This document shows, in pieces, positions 24,338 to 33,640 of a DNA stretch of 64,000 nt. Origin of the DNA: Ferruginibacter sp. (GTDB taxonomy: Bacteria; Bacteroidota; Bacteroidia; Chitinophagales; Chitinophagaceae); NCBI GenBank assembly GCA_016786725.1, contig JAEUVU010000023.1, positions 1 through 64,000 of the forward strand, in the 5' to 3' direction. Under the pieces are notes generated by a model, which did no database searches, was not told the origin of the DNA, and saw only the letters and a program-made list of their open reading frames with translations. Position 1 is the stretch's first letter, and every line of letters begins with the position of its first letter. The position numbers and the translations under genes were made by a program.

Positions 24338-25219
24338 ATGAGACAGCTCGCTTTCCTTTTACTTACAAGTATCTTATTCATCTCCTGCGAAAAGGATATC
24401 AATTTCGATTTGAAGTATGCCGAACCGGTTGTTGTAGTAGATGCCCAGATTGAGAATGGAGAGGTACCAACGGTGGCATTAAGTAAAAGCCTTAGCTTTT
24501 TCAGCAAGATCAATATTGATATCTTGGCCAATTCATTTATTCATAATGCAGAGGTAACCATGAGCAATGGTTCAATTACCCACAAACTCAAAGAATATAA
24601 TGTACCACTGGGCAATGGTTATTCCATCTACTATTATGGCATTGATTCATCAAACCTGGCAACAGCCTTTGTAGGTGAGTTTAATAAACAATACAACCTT
24701 ACCATTAAAGTTGATGGGCAAACCTATACTGCCAAAACAACTATACCGGCACTTACAAAAAGGTTCGACAGTATCTGGACAAAGCTTCCTCCGCCAAATG
24801 TTGATACCACCAAAAGGGTATTGATGGCAAAGGTTACCGATCCTCCGGGCCTGGGTAATTACATACGGTATTTCACCAAAAAGAACAGCGAACGGTTTTT
24901 ACCTGCCTTCAATTCTGTTTTTAATGATGAAGTGGTTGATGGCACTACCTACCAGGGCCAGGTTGATCCCGGTGTTGACCGCAACCAGGAATTGCCAACA
25001 GGTGATGATAAATTTTTTGCAAGAGGCGATACCATCACTTTTAAATTATCTAATATTGATAAAGCAAGCTTCAACTTCTGGAATACCTGGGAGTTTAACC
25101 AGCAAAGCATTGGCAATCCCTTCTCTCAGCCAGGCAAAGTAATTGGCAATATCAGCAACGGTGCATTGGGGGCATTTTGTGGATATGCTTCGCAGGTGGC
25201 CACCATTATTGCAAAATAG
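24338..25219 (+). CDS. DUF4249 family lipoprotein
   Basis: A 293-residue protein with a lipobox (FISC at about residues 14-17) and the usual DUF4249 opening after it: EPVVVVDAQIENGEVPTVALSKS, followed by a beta-sandwich with YNLTIKVDGQTYTAKTTIP. In Bacteroidota such proteins are often encoded beside TonB-dependent receptors and are thought to sit on the outer membrane; here no receptor is adjacent, so it is an orphan copy. Binding target unknown. Confidence 0.85.
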   Translation: MRQLAFLLLTSILFISCEKDINFDLKYAEPVVVVDAQIENGEVPTVALSKSLSFFSKINIDILANSFIHNAEVTMSNGSITHKLKEYNVPLGNGYSIYYYGIDSSNLATAFVGEFNKQYNLTIKVDGQTYTAKTTIPALTKRFDSIWTKLPPPNVDTTKRVLMAKVTDPPGLGNYIRYFTKKNSERFLPAFNSVFNDEVVDGTTYQGQVDPGVDRNQELPTGDDKFFARGDTITFKLSNIDKASFNFWNTWEFNQQSIGNPFSQPGKVIGNISNGALGAFCGYASQVATIIAK

Positions 25220-25320
25220 CAAAACGCTCAAAACAAGTAATGCACGTCTGTTAAAAGATAACCCCTCTTTAAAGCAGATATTCCATTAAATTCGCAGATA
25301 GTAAAATTCAGGAGTTATAT

Positions 25321-26259
25321 ATGTCATTAGAAAAAGTACATTGTTTAATTATAGGATCGGGGCCGGCAGGCTACACAGCAGCTATTTATGCATCAAGGGC
25401 AGGTTTGAACCCTGTTCTTTACCAGGGCATTCAGCCCGGCGGACAGCTGACCATTACAACCGAAGTAGAAAATTATCCGGGTTATCCCGAAGGGATTCAA
25501 GGGCCGGAAATGATGATACATTTTGAAAACCAGGCAAAGCGCATGGGTGCTGATATCCGTTATGGACTTGCAACCAAAGTTGATTTTTCTTCAAGACCAT
25601 TAAAAGTAGAGATTGATGAAGAGAAATGGATAGAAACTGATGCATTGATCATCTCAACCGGTGCATCAGCAAAATGGTTGGGCATTGAAAGTGAACAAAG
25701 ATTGAATGGCTATGGTGTTAGTGCCTGTGCCGTATGCGATGGATTTTTCTTTAAAGGAAAAGAAGTAGCCATAGTTGGTGCCGGAGATACTGCAGCAGAA
25801 GAAGCGCTTTATCTGTCTAAAATATGCAGCCAGGTACACATGATCGTTCGCAGGCACGAAATGCGTGCAAGCAAAGTAATGCAGGAAAGGGTTTTAAATA
25901 CACACAACATCAAAGTTTACTGGAACAGTGAAACAGATGAAATACTGGGCGAAACCAAAACCGAAGGAGTACGGATAAAAAATAACCAAACAGGAGAGAA
26001 GCAGGAGATACCGGTAAGCGCATTCTTTGTTGCCATCGGGCATCAACCCAACTCAGGTATTTTTAACGGGCTGATAGATATGGATGAAGCCGGCTATATA
26101 AAAACCATACCGGGCACATCTAAAACTAATGTAGAAGGTGTATTTGCCGCAGGCGATGTACAGGACAAAATATACAGGCAGGCGGTAACAGCAGCAGGAA
26201 GCGGATGTATGGCAGCGCTGGATGCAGAGCGGTACTTGAGTGAAAAAGGACTTCACTAA
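25321..26259 (+). CDS. trxB: Thioredoxin-disulfide reductase
   Basis: A 312-residue FAD enzyme reducing thioredoxin with NADPH. FAD motif IIGSGPAGYTAAIYASRAGL at residues 10-29, redox disulfide CAVC followed by DG at about 135-138, NADPH motif VGAGDTAAEE, and the C-terminal GVFAAGDVQDK FAD motif. Length and domain order are standard. A GGAG stretch lies 6 nt before the ATG. It provides reducing power that MsrA and other thiol enzymes need. A 19-bp hairpin separates it from folB. Confidence 0.97.
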   Translation: MSLEKVHCLIIGSGPAGYTAAIYASRAGLNPVLYQGIQPGGQLTITTEVENYPGYPEGIQGPEMMIHFENQAKRMGADIRYGLATKVDFSSRPLKVEIDEEKWIETDALIISTGASAKWLGIESEQRLNGYGVSACAVCDGFFFKGKEVAIVGAGDTAAEEALYLSKICSQVHMIVRRHEMRASKVMQERVLNTHNIKVYWNSETDEILGETKTEGVRIKNNQTGEKQEIPVSAFFVAIGHQPNSGIFNGLIDMDEAGYIKTIPGTSKTNVEGVFAAGDVQDKIYRQAVTAAGSGCMAALDAERYLSEKGLH

Positions 26260-26266
26260 AAATTAC

Positions 26267-26329
26267 GAATTAGGAATTAGGAATTTTGAAGCTTTCAATT
26301 CCTAATTCCTAATTCTCAACTCCTAATTG
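26267..26329. repeat. Perfect 19-bp inverted repeat built of the AATTAGG word
   Basis: GAATTAGGAATTAGGAATT at 26267-26285 is exactly complementary to 26297-26315, with an 11-nt loop. A further copy (CTCCTAATT) follows to 26329. It occupies nearly the whole trxB-folB gap, ending 7 nt before the folB ATG. No T-run follows, so a terminator is unlikely. Confidence 0.9.
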
Positions 26330-26335
26330 AATTCA

Positions 26336-26686
26336 ATGTTTACCATTACCCTCCATAACCTCATTTTTCATTCCTTTCATGGTGTGTATGAAGAGGAGGC
26401 GATATTGGGAACTACATTTGAAGTAAATGCTTCCGTTTCTTTTAACCCGGATGAAGCCGTAACGCATTTGCATCAGACAATCAATTACGTTACCATTTTT
26501 GAAATTATAAAAAGCCGGATGCAGATTGCTACACCATTGCTTGAAACATTGGTACAGGATTTGACCGGAGAGATAAAAAAAATGGATGACAGGGTCAAGT
26601 CTGTCTGGGTTTCTGTGGAGAAGAAAAATCCACCCATTTCAAATATGGAAGGTTCAGTGAGCGTTCAATACAAAAAAGATTTTTAA
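26336..26686 (+). CDS. folB: Dihydroneopterin aldolase
   Basis: A 116-residue folate-pathway enzyme converting dihydroneopterin to 6-hydroxymethyl-dihydropterin. Opening MFTITLHNLIFHSFHGVYEEE, the FEVNASVSF strand, the NYVTIFEIIKSRM helix with its tyrosine, and ETLVQDLTGEI match the family. The ATG at 26336 is used; a TTG at 26327 would add three residues. It ends 2 nt before the next gene, so the two are probably cotranscribed, perhaps with trxB. Confidence 0.93.
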   Translation: MFTITLHNLIFHSFHGVYEEEAILGTTFEVNASVSFNPDEAVTHLHQTINYVTIFEIIKSRMQIATPLLETLVQDLTGEIKKMDDRVKSVWVSVEKKNPPISNMEGSVSVQYKKDF

Positions 26687-26688
26687 GT

Positions 26689-27444
26689 TTGAAATTCGTA
26701 CTAAGCATCCTGGTTTATCTGTTACCTGTAGTAAACATTTGTGCACAGGATGTTCATGTATTGCTTAATGAAGCCAACCGGCTTGAATATGTGCCTGATG
26801 AAAAAGCCTCGTTCAAAAAATATACGGAAGTATTAAAGATCAGTCCCGGCAATATTTTCGCCCTCAACAAATGCAGCGAATTATGCAGCCGTATTGGCCA
26901 GCGTGAAATTACCAATACCAAATTAAGAAGCGATTATTACAAAGCTGCAGTTGCCTATGCACAGGCTGCTCTGAAGATAGACCCGAAAAATTCTGAAGCC
27001 AACTGTGTGATGGCTATTGCGCTGGGGCGTTCATCTATGAGCAAAAGCGGCAGGGATAAAATTGACAATGCCAGGGAAGTAAAGAAATATGTTGATGCAG
27101 CCATAGCCGGAGACCCCAAAAATTTTAAAGCATGGCATGTGTTGGGCAGGTGGCAGTATGAGATCAGCAACCTTAATGCTCTTGAAAGAGGCATTGTAAA
27201 AGTTTTGTACGGGGCATTACCTCCTGCAACTATAAGTCAATCCATTGTATCATTTGAAAAGGCCCGTGTACTTAGGCCCGAATTCTTACTCAATTATTAT
27301 GAAATGGCGAGAGCATACGATGATAATGATAACAGGGCCAAGGCAATTGCCTATCTCAAATTGATGATAACGCTTCCCAACCAGACGGAAGATGACCCAG
27401 CCATAAAAAACAGGGCGAAAGCCTTGTTAAAGGATTGGGAATAA
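26689..27444 (+). CDS. RMD (FAM82-like) TPR protein, exported
   Basis: A 251-residue protein with a signal peptide (MKFVLSILVYLLPVVNICAQ) and three to four TPR-like helical pairs. The C-terminal part carries the hallmark of the regulator-of-microtubule-dynamics family known from animals: AWHVLGRWQYEISNLNALER (about 148-167), GALPPATISQSIVSFEKA (175-192) and the closing LPNQTEDDPAIKNRAKALL. The bacterial role is unknown; a periplasmic scaffold is plausible. The start is TTG at 26689, two bases after the folB stop, and no later ATG would keep the signal peptide. Confidence 0.85.
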   Translation: MKFVLSILVYLLPVVNICAQDVHVLLNEANRLEYVPDEKASFKKYTEVLKISPGNIFALNKCSELCSRIGQREITNTKLRSDYYKAAVAYAQAALKIDPKNSEANCVMAIALGRSSMSKSGRDKIDNAREVKKYVDAAIAGDPKNFKAWHVLGRWQYEISNLNALERGIVKVLYGALPPATISQSIVSFEKARVLRPEFLLNYYEMARAYDDNDNRAKAIAYLKLMITLPNQTEDDPAIKNRAKALLKDWE

Positions 27445-27513
27445 TACCACACATCACATCAGGTCATTTTCTCTTGCTTTAATTAACTTAACTTCGGCAT
27501 TAAAATTAAGTTT

Positions 27514-29472
27514 ATGACAAGAATAATAAGCAGCTTTTTACTGCTCATTTCAGCAATTGCCGTGCAGGCACAGGACGAAAACAAAATAGAATCAAAGTAT
27601 GATCCTCATGCTTTGTTTGGCCCTTCCTTTTATACATCAACCGGTACCATCAGCCGTGCTGCCACCGGTGAGCCGAATGTGGGATACTGGCAAAATAAAG
27701 CCGATTACCAGATCAACGCATCATTAAATGATGTTACCAATGTGATCACAGGTTCAGTTATCATCACTTATAAAAACAACAGTCCTCATGCATTGCCGTT
27801 TTTATGGCTGCAGTTAGATCAAAACCTTTTTAATAAAGAAAGCCGTGGACAGGCACGTATGCCGCTTGGCGGCCGCAGCCGTTATGGCGACAGCAAAAGC
27901 AGTTTCAACGGCGGTTATAATATCAGTTCGGTAAAACTGGTGAATGAAAATACTGCCGCCAATTTCATCATTACCGATACCAGGATGCAGATACGCCTGC
28001 CAAAGGCTGTAAAACCCGGCGGCGATGTGATCAAAATAAAAATTGATTTCTCTTTTACCTTACCTGAGTACGGTGCCGACAGGTGCGGTATTTTAAAAAC
28101 CAGGAACGGAAATATTTTTGCCGTAGCACAGTGGTATCCACGTATGTGTGTGTTTGATGATGTGGAAGGATGGAACACAGCGCCATACCTTGGCCCCAGT
28201 GAATTTTATTTAGAGTATGGTGATTTTGATGTAAACATTTCCGCACCTGCAAGCCACATAGTTGTTTGCAGCGGCGAGCTGCTTAATGAATCAGAAGTAT
28301 TAACTGCCACGCAGCTGAGCCGCATGGCGCAAGCCAGAAAAAGTAATAAAACAGTAATGATACGCACCGAAGCGGAAGTTACCGACCCTGCATCAAGGCC
28401 AAAATCGGCTACACTTACCTGGCATTATAAAATCAACAATGCACGTGATGTGGCCTGGGCCAGCAGCAAAAGTTTTATATGGGATGCGGCAAAAATAAAC
28501 CTGCCCAGCGGTAAAACATCATTGGCCATTAGTGCATACCCGGTTGAAAGCAGCGGGCAAAAAGGCTGGAGCCGCTCCACCGAATATACCAAAGCAAGCA
28601 TTGAAAATTACAGTAAACGCTGGTTTGAATACCCTTATCCTGCGGCAGTAAATGTGGCAACCAATATTGGCGGTATGGAGTATCCGGGCATTGTTTTTTG
28701 CGGATATAAAGCTGAAAAGGAAGATCTTTTTGGTGTTACCGATCATGAATTCGGGCATACCTGGTTCCCCATGATTGTTGGCAGTAATGAACGCAAATAC
28801 GGGTGGATGGATGAAGGCTTCAACACTTTTATTAATTCACTGGCCGATGATGACTTTAACAACGGCGAGTACAAAAGCCAGCCGCAAACCATGGACAATG
28901 TTACCGGATATTTATTCGGCGCCAGAACAGAAACCATCATGCTTACGCCCGATGCCATGAAGGAACAAAATATTGGGCTGGCCCTGTATTATAAACCGGG
29001 CATTGGTTTGGAGATACTGCGTAACGAAATACTGGGCCCCGACCGTTTTGATTACGCCTTTAGAGAATACATCAGGCGGTGGGCATACAAGCACCCGACA
29101 CCAACAGATTTTTTCCGCAGCATGGATAATGCAGCAGGCGAAAACCTCAGCTGGTTCTGGAAAGGCTGGTTTGTGGAAAGTTATAAACTTGATCAATCCA
29201 TCGTATCGGTAAAATATGAGAACAGCAGGCCTGCCGATGGGGCAGTGGTTACTATTGCCAACCTCGACCAGATGGCAATGCCGGTTAACATAAGTTACGA
29301 AACAAAAAGCGGCACAAAGGGATTGATAAAATTACCTGTAGAAGTGTGGAACAATACCAATACCTGGAAGGTAAAACTGCCAACAACAGAAGAACTGCAA
29401 AGGGTAGAACTGGATGAAGCCAAAGTTTTTCCGGATATGAATTTTGGAAACAACGTTTGGCGGGGGAATTGA
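27514..29472 (+). CDS. M1 family zinc metallopeptidase, secreted
   Basis: A 652-residue protein with a signal peptide ending VQAQD. The catalytic zinc motif HEFGH lies at residues 411-415 with the third ligand Glu434 (18 residues between), and the substrate motif GGMEYPG at 386-392. The N-terminal beta domain contains TITYKNNSPHALPFLWLQLDQN-like sequence. It belongs to the longer, TriRF-like Bacteroidota M1 branch and is clearly different from the 555-residue M1 at 505-2172. Likely a periplasmic or surface aminopeptidase. Followed by a clear terminator. Confidence 0.93.
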   Translation: MTRIISSFLLLISAIAVQAQDENKIESKYDPHALFGPSFYTSTGTISRAATGEPNVGYWQNKADYQINASLNDVTNVITGSVIITYKNNSPHALPFLWLQLDQNLFNKESRGQARMPLGGRSRYGDSKSSFNGGYNISSVKLVNENTAANFIITDTRMQIRLPKAVKPGGDVIKIKIDFSFTLPEYGADRCGILKTRNGNIFAVAQWYPRMCVFDDVEGWNTAPYLGPSEFYLEYGDFDVNISAPASHIVVCSGELLNESEVLTATQLSRMAQARKSNKTVMIRTEAEVTDPASRPKSATLTWHYKINNARDVAWASSKSFIWDAAKINLPSGKTSLAISAYPVESSGQKGWSRSTEYTKASIENYSKRWFEYPYPAAVNVATNIGGMEYPGIVFCGYKAEKEDLFGVTDHEFGHTWFPMIVGSNERKYGWMDEGFNTFINSLADDDFNNGEYKSQPQTMDNVTGYLFGARTETIMLTPDAMKEQNIGLALYYKPGIGLEILRNEILGPDRFDYAFREYIRRWAYKHPTPTDFFRSMDNAAGENLSWFWKGWFVESYKLDQSIVSVKYENSRPADGAVVTIANLDQMAMPVNISYETKSGTKGLIKLPVEVWNNTNTWKVKLPTTEELQRVELDEAKVFPDMNFGNNVWRGN

Positions 29473-29496
29473 TTATAAGCATGGGTAGATATACAG

Positions 29497-29523
29497 AGCC
29501 AGGTTTTATACCTGGCTTTTTTA
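29497..29523 (+). terminator. Rho-independent terminator
   Basis: AGCCAGG and CCTGGCT form a 7-bp stem with a TTTTATA loop, followed by a T-run. It ends the M1 gene transcript. Confidence 0.88.
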
Positions 29524-29605
29524 TTTTAGGCTCTACGTTTTATGCTGATTATCAAAATACAGATGTACCAGAAGATGTGTATATTTATGGGTTGGCTGTC
29601 ATTTT

Positions 29606-30325
29606 ATGGAAACATTCCGTTCAACGATAATCATAATATTTTTTGCAGCATTTACTTCTTGTAACAACTCAAACAGTACAGACAAAGCAATTGCTACACC
29701 CGATAAAGTATTAGTTTATGCAAAAGAACCTAATGATAGTAGTGACTACAAACTTTTAAAATACGATTTCTACCTAAGCAAAGGTGGGCAGCTTTGTGAA
29801 AGAAAACTTGCAGATGCAATGGAAAGTTCCTGCAATTGCACTTTTGAAGTTTATTATGACAGCAGTTTTTCAATTTATACAGGCGATAGTACAATAAAAA
29901 AACCACTTAACACCATAGTTGACATCAATTCATTTGTTTGGCTTGACTCAACTGAATATTCTAAAGACAAAAACAAAGTATTTTATTTTCACGGCAATTC
30001 AGATGGCGGAAACAGAGTTATTGTTGATAAAGCCGACCCTTTGACTTTTAAACGACTTTGTGAGTATCGTTGGGGCATTGACAAAAACTATGTCTTCTAC
30101 AAAGGCGACATAGTTCAGGGAGTTAACTTAAAACATCTTCAAGTTCTCTATCCACCCGACACATCATACCATTTCATTGATTATATAAAAGATGATAAAA
30201 ACGTTTTCTACGAAACTGCAATTGTAAAAGGTGCGGACGCCAAAACATTTAAAGTAGTTAGCGGACACAAATGGGAAGCGGAAGATAAAAATTATAAGTA
30301 TGAGACAGGGAGACGGAAAGAGTAA
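29606..30325 (+). CDS. DKNYY domain lipoprotein
   Basis: A 239-residue protein with a lipobox (FTSC at about residue 17-20) and repeated units of the DKNYY family: DKNKVFYFHGN, DKNYVFYKGDIVQG and DDKNVFYETAIVKGADAKTF, the last two about 40 residues apart. The family is found in surface and predicted outer-membrane proteins; its function is unknown. The codon use and spacing look normal for the window. It is followed by a short direct repeat region. Confidence 0.85.
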   Translation: METFRSTIIIIFFAAFTSCNNSNSTDKAIATPDKVLVYAKEPNDSSDYKLLKYDFYLSKGGQLCERKLADAMESSCNCTFEVYYDSSFSIYTGDSTIKKPLNTIVDINSFVWLDSTEYSKDKNKVFYFHGNSDGGNRVIVDKADPLTFKRLCEYRWGIDKNYVFYKGDIVQGVNLKHLQVLYPPDTSYHFIDYIKDDKNVFYETAIVKGADAKTFKVVSGHKWEAEDKNYKYETGRRKE

Positions 30326-30451
30326 AAACGAACTGCCAACATTGGGTTTTCTGCAAGCTGGGCATAACCGGCAAACATCAGCAAATTGTAAATCGAGGCT
30401 GTGTTAGGGCTGGATAAACAACTTTCAACTTTAGTTCTTAAATACAACCCT

Positions 30452-30518
30452 ATGCCGAAGGAAAAACCTGTCATGCCGCAAAGAAAATCTTTGATGCCGG
30501 AGGAAAAACCTGTCATGC
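30452..30518. repeat. 26-bp direct repeat, two copies
   Basis: Copies at 30452-30477 and 30493-30518 differ at one base (the shared core is GGAAAAACCTGTCATGCC) and are 41 bp apart. They lie in the gap after the DKNYY gene. Confidence 0.8.
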
Positions 30519-30530
30519 CCCAGGATATGT

Positions 30531-31256
30531 TTACCGGCAATTTAAAATACTGTAAACCGGTTCATTCCCTTTGTATGAAACAACTGTAACCAGTTTTTTA
30601 AAATGCCCGCTGTTTTCCAGCCTCAGCAAACAAACACCGGTATTGTATTTTTCCAGTATAAATGCCAGCGCCATTTCATCAGTACATTGGTATTTAAATT
30701 TCATCTCACGGGCTTCATCTGTAATACCAACAGAAAAGCCGGAAGGGCCGTCAGCAAAAGCAGGTAGCTGTGGGGGATGTATTTCAATAAATGTAAGAGC
30801 AGCCGAAATATCTGTAACCAGTAAGGCATAAATATTTTCATTGATGGTTACCACAAACCTTGTTTTATAAGCCGGGTTGTTTTTACACATCCTTATCAAT
30901 CCGTAAAAATCGCCGGCATCTGGCGGCAGGTTGTTGGGATGATTGTGCAGGTCGGCAAAGGCATTTGATATAACAGGAACTTTGCCACTGATTGCCCCTC
31001 CGCCTGAGATAGATGATGCAATAAGATTTCCTTCAGCATCTTTACCAAAGCTGATGCAATGCTCATTTTGGTCTGATGCATAAGAGGCTTTAATGTTTAG
31101 CAATGCAAAATGAAACAGGCTGTCTTTTGCAAATTGGGTTGCCGCTGCAGTACCTGCTTTTGCTTCTTCACAAGGATCAACTTTACAAACCAAAGTTGTA
31201 TTAACAGGATGCAGGCCTGAAATGATATGAAAAACAAAAGGAAGAATGATCATCAT
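30531..31256 (-). CDS. Exported protein with a JAMM-like HNHP motif
   Basis: A 241-residue protein with a hydrophobic leader (MMIILPFVFHIISG). Residues 104-116 read HNHPNNLPPDAGD, which fits the JAMM metalloprotease pattern HxHPx4PSxxD except that the Ser is Asp. The preceding ISNAFADL and the following FYGLIRMC look like the fold around such a site. The family fit is my inference; it may be an inactive or altered metal site. It starts 10 nt after the PKD gene stop, so the two are likely one operon. Confidence 0.7.
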   Translation of the reverse strand: MMIILPFVFHIISGLHPVNTTLVCKVDPCEEAKAGTAAATQFAKDSLFHFALLNIKASYASDQNEHCISFGKDAEGNLIASSISGGGAISGKVPVISNAFADLHNHPNNLPPDAGDFYGLIRMCKNNPAYKTRFVVTINENIYALLVTDISAALTFIEIHPPQLPAFADGPSGFSVGITDEAREMKFKYQCTDEMALAFILEKYNTGVCLLRLENSGHFKKLVTVVSYKGNEPVYSILNCR

Positions 31257-31266
31257 GAAAGTACAT

Positions 31267-33579
31267 TTACCGGATGATGGTTACATAACCTGTAACAGGG
31301 TCTCTGCCGCTGCCGGGTTCAATAACATAGTAGTATGTATCCATGGGCAAGTCCTTGCCTTTATACCTTCCGTCCCAGGCCACGTAACGGCCGCGGCATT
31401 CAAAAACCTTTTGCCCTGCACGGGTAAAAACCTGTGTGTGCTGGTTTATGTATTCATCTAAGTATTGTATCTCCCACAAATCATTGATACGGTCGTTATT
31501 GGGCGAAAAGGTATTGGGTATCCTGGGTATCTTCAGCACATTTACAAACATATCATCAGTAACCAGGCAGCCCCCTTTGCCGGTTACAGTAAGGGTGTAC
31601 AGTATATCAAACTTTACATCTACACATTTGGGTGTAAGCAGGCCGGGGTTGTTGAGGTATTGAGAAGGGCTCCATAAATATTTAAGCTCATTACCGGTTG
31701 CGGCAGCATTAATGGTGATGTTTCCTCCTTCCAGCACAACCCTGTCGGGCCCGGCATCGGCCGTGGGATAGGGGTTAACGGTTATGAACTTGCTTAGTGT
31801 TTCTGATTTGCAGCCAAAACTGTTTTGTGTAGAAAGGCTTACTGTGTAGGTTTGAGGAGCTGAGTAAATATGCAGCACGTTTTGTGTGTTTCTGGTACGT
31901 CCGTCGCCCAGTTCCCAGTTCCATTGCACAGTAGGGCCGTCCATGCTGTTGGTTGAATCGGTGAGATATACAGCATCGCCCAGGCAGATATCTTTTTTAC
32001 TGATACCAAAATTTACCAGAGGCTGCGGGTGGATGGTGTTTACCAGCATGGTAGTATCTTTTACACATCCACCATTACTGGTTACCCGCAAGTTTACATT
32101 AAAAGGGCCGGTGCCGGTGTAAATATGTGTGGGTGATTTTAATGTTGAAAAATTATTACCGCCGCTGATTGCATCGTCAAAATTCCACCAATATTGAAAT
32201 GCATTTTCTGAACCGTCGGAAATAACAGAGAGGTTAGCAAATGTGACTGAACCGTCCGGCAGACAAACTGTATCGGAGAAAGCAAAATCCGGAACAGGTT
32301 TAGGCAATACTTCAAAGGGGATAGTTATGCCTGCAACAGAAGGTGTATCACATTCGCTTAACAAGGTATTACCATCGCTGCCCACTCTTAATACCACCTG
32401 AAAATTGCCCGGTTGCAATAATGCAGAATTAAACCGCAGCACAATCTTGTTTGTGAGGCCATTTACACAATGTAAACCAGCTGCATTGCTGATATTAACG
32501 GGATAAGTTCCTGTAATAAAAAAATCGCTGCCGTTAGGGGCTACAGAACTGCATTTAATTGTTTCAGGAAAAGAAATGATAACCGAATCGGTACTGCACT
32601 TATTATTGGTAAGGCTTTCAAACGGTACCGGTGCAGGTGATAAAACAGTAAAGGGAATACTCTCTCCATCCGGTATTTCATTATTGCATAAATCTGTAAG
32701 GGTATTGTTGTCGCCGGGGCTGGGAATTTTTTGGGCAATTAAATTGTAATTGCCGAGTGGCAGTGGAGCACTAAAAGTAATAAGCACCGAGTCCATCACA
32801 TCAAAAGCATTGGTGCAGCCAAAACCAACGGCACTGGTAATGGTAATACCAGGAGGCTGAGGGCTAATTCTAAAGTCGGTGCCATTGGCCATCAGGCTGC
32901 TGCATTTCATTCGCTTATTCAGTCTTACCAGTATTTTGCTTCCATCGCATGTTGCACGGCTTGCCGTAAACATGTGCGGGGGTATAGTATCAGTTATTAC
33001 AGCCGTATTACCAGGGCCACCAAAAGAAAGATCGTAACCAAACTGTGTATCTTCAAAATGGCTTACCAATAAAAGATAATTATGGCCTGCTATCAGGTCG
33101 GGCATACGGGTAAACCGGTTTTGAAATTGTCCTTCACATTCAATCAGGTTAACTCCGCCAGAGTCTTCGCAGGCGCCGGTAACACCACCCACACCCGACC
33201 AACTGCATACAACAAAAGTGCTGGTATCCGTGTAAACGTCTTGCGGATTTTTTCCGGTTACATCAAATATCTGCCAGTCGTAATCTTCCCAAAGAACGGT
33301 AGGTTTAATAAAAAAGGCAAGTTTGCCACTTTGAAAGCAGGTGAATTTGTACCAAAAGGGATTTTTATCGGTGTACTGGATACCAAACGTGCAAAGCGAA
33401 ATTACCTGCCTTTGTCCGCAAATGGGTACTGTATCCATATGAAAAACAGCAGTGCCGCAAACAGGGAAAGCCGTTTCGGGGTTTTGGCCCAATGTAGTGC
33501 AGGGTATAGCTTGTGCATACGACTTTACCGAAATGAATAACAGGAGGAATAAGAATATGAAAAACCTGTTAAGCAGCAT
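31267..33579 (-). CDS. Large PKD-domain protein with type B T9SS sorting domain
   Basis: A 770-residue secreted protein: signal peptide ending SYAQA, an N-terminal CUB-like or adhesive part (about 30-200), two Ig-like repeats holding SIPFTVL and GITIPFEVL (about 210-440), PKD domains near 440-610 (GSVTFANLS, WWNFDDA, then WNWELGDGRTRN), and a C-terminal gliding-motility-associated domain from about 685 (IPNTFSPNNDRINDLWEI) ending YYYVIEPGSGRDPVTGYVTIIR. That tail targets proteins to type IX secretion and, in the B group, often to surface attachment or release. Probably a cell-surface adhesin or scaffold. Confidence 0.93.
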   Translation of the reverse strand: MLLNRFFIFLFLLLFISVKSYAQAIPCTTLGQNPETAFPVCGTAVFHMDTVPICGQRQVISLCTFGIQYTDKNPFWYKFTCFQSGKLAFFIKPTVLWEDYDWQIFDVTGKNPQDVYTDTSTFVVCSWSGVGGVTGACEDSGGVNLIECEGQFQNRFTRMPDLIAGHNYLLLVSHFEDTQFGYDLSFGGPGNTAVITDTIPPHMFTASRATCDGSKILVRLNKRMKCSSLMANGTDFRISPQPPGITITSAVGFGCTNAFDVMDSVLITFSAPLPLGNYNLIAQKIPSPGDNNTLTDLCNNEIPDGESIPFTVLSPAPVPFESLTNNKCSTDSVIISFPETIKCSSVAPNGSDFFITGTYPVNISNAAGLHCVNGLTNKIVLRFNSALLQPGNFQVVLRVGSDGNTLLSECDTPSVAGITIPFEVLPKPVPDFAFSDTVCLPDGSVTFANLSVISDGSENAFQYWWNFDDAISGGNNFSTLKSPTHIYTGTGPFNVNLRVTSNGGCVKDTTMLVNTIHPQPLVNFGISKKDICLGDAVYLTDSTNSMDGPTVQWNWELGDGRTRNTQNVLHIYSAPQTYTVSLSTQNSFGCKSETLSKFITVNPYPTADAGPDRVVLEGGNITINAAATGNELKYLWSPSQYLNNPGLLTPKCVDVKFDILYTLTVTGKGGCLVTDDMFVNVLKIPRIPNTFSPNNDRINDLWEIQYLDEYINQHTQVFTRAGQKVFECRGRYVAWDGRYKGKDLPMDTYYYVIEPGSGRDPVTGYVTIIR

Positions 33580-33640
33580 AACTTTAATTATTATTACTGC
33601 AAGATTGTGCCTGTAAATTAAATGATGCCTTGCAGTAGCT

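Noticed and set aside
26267..26315. Terminator of trxB
   Set aside because: The stem is AT-rich and no T-run follows; folB starts 21 nt later in the same direction.
30401..30589. 62-codon open frame with MPKEKPVMPQ and MPEEKPVMPQ
   Set aside because: It is made by the 26-bp direct repeat and overlaps the end of the JAMM-like gene; no leader or homology.
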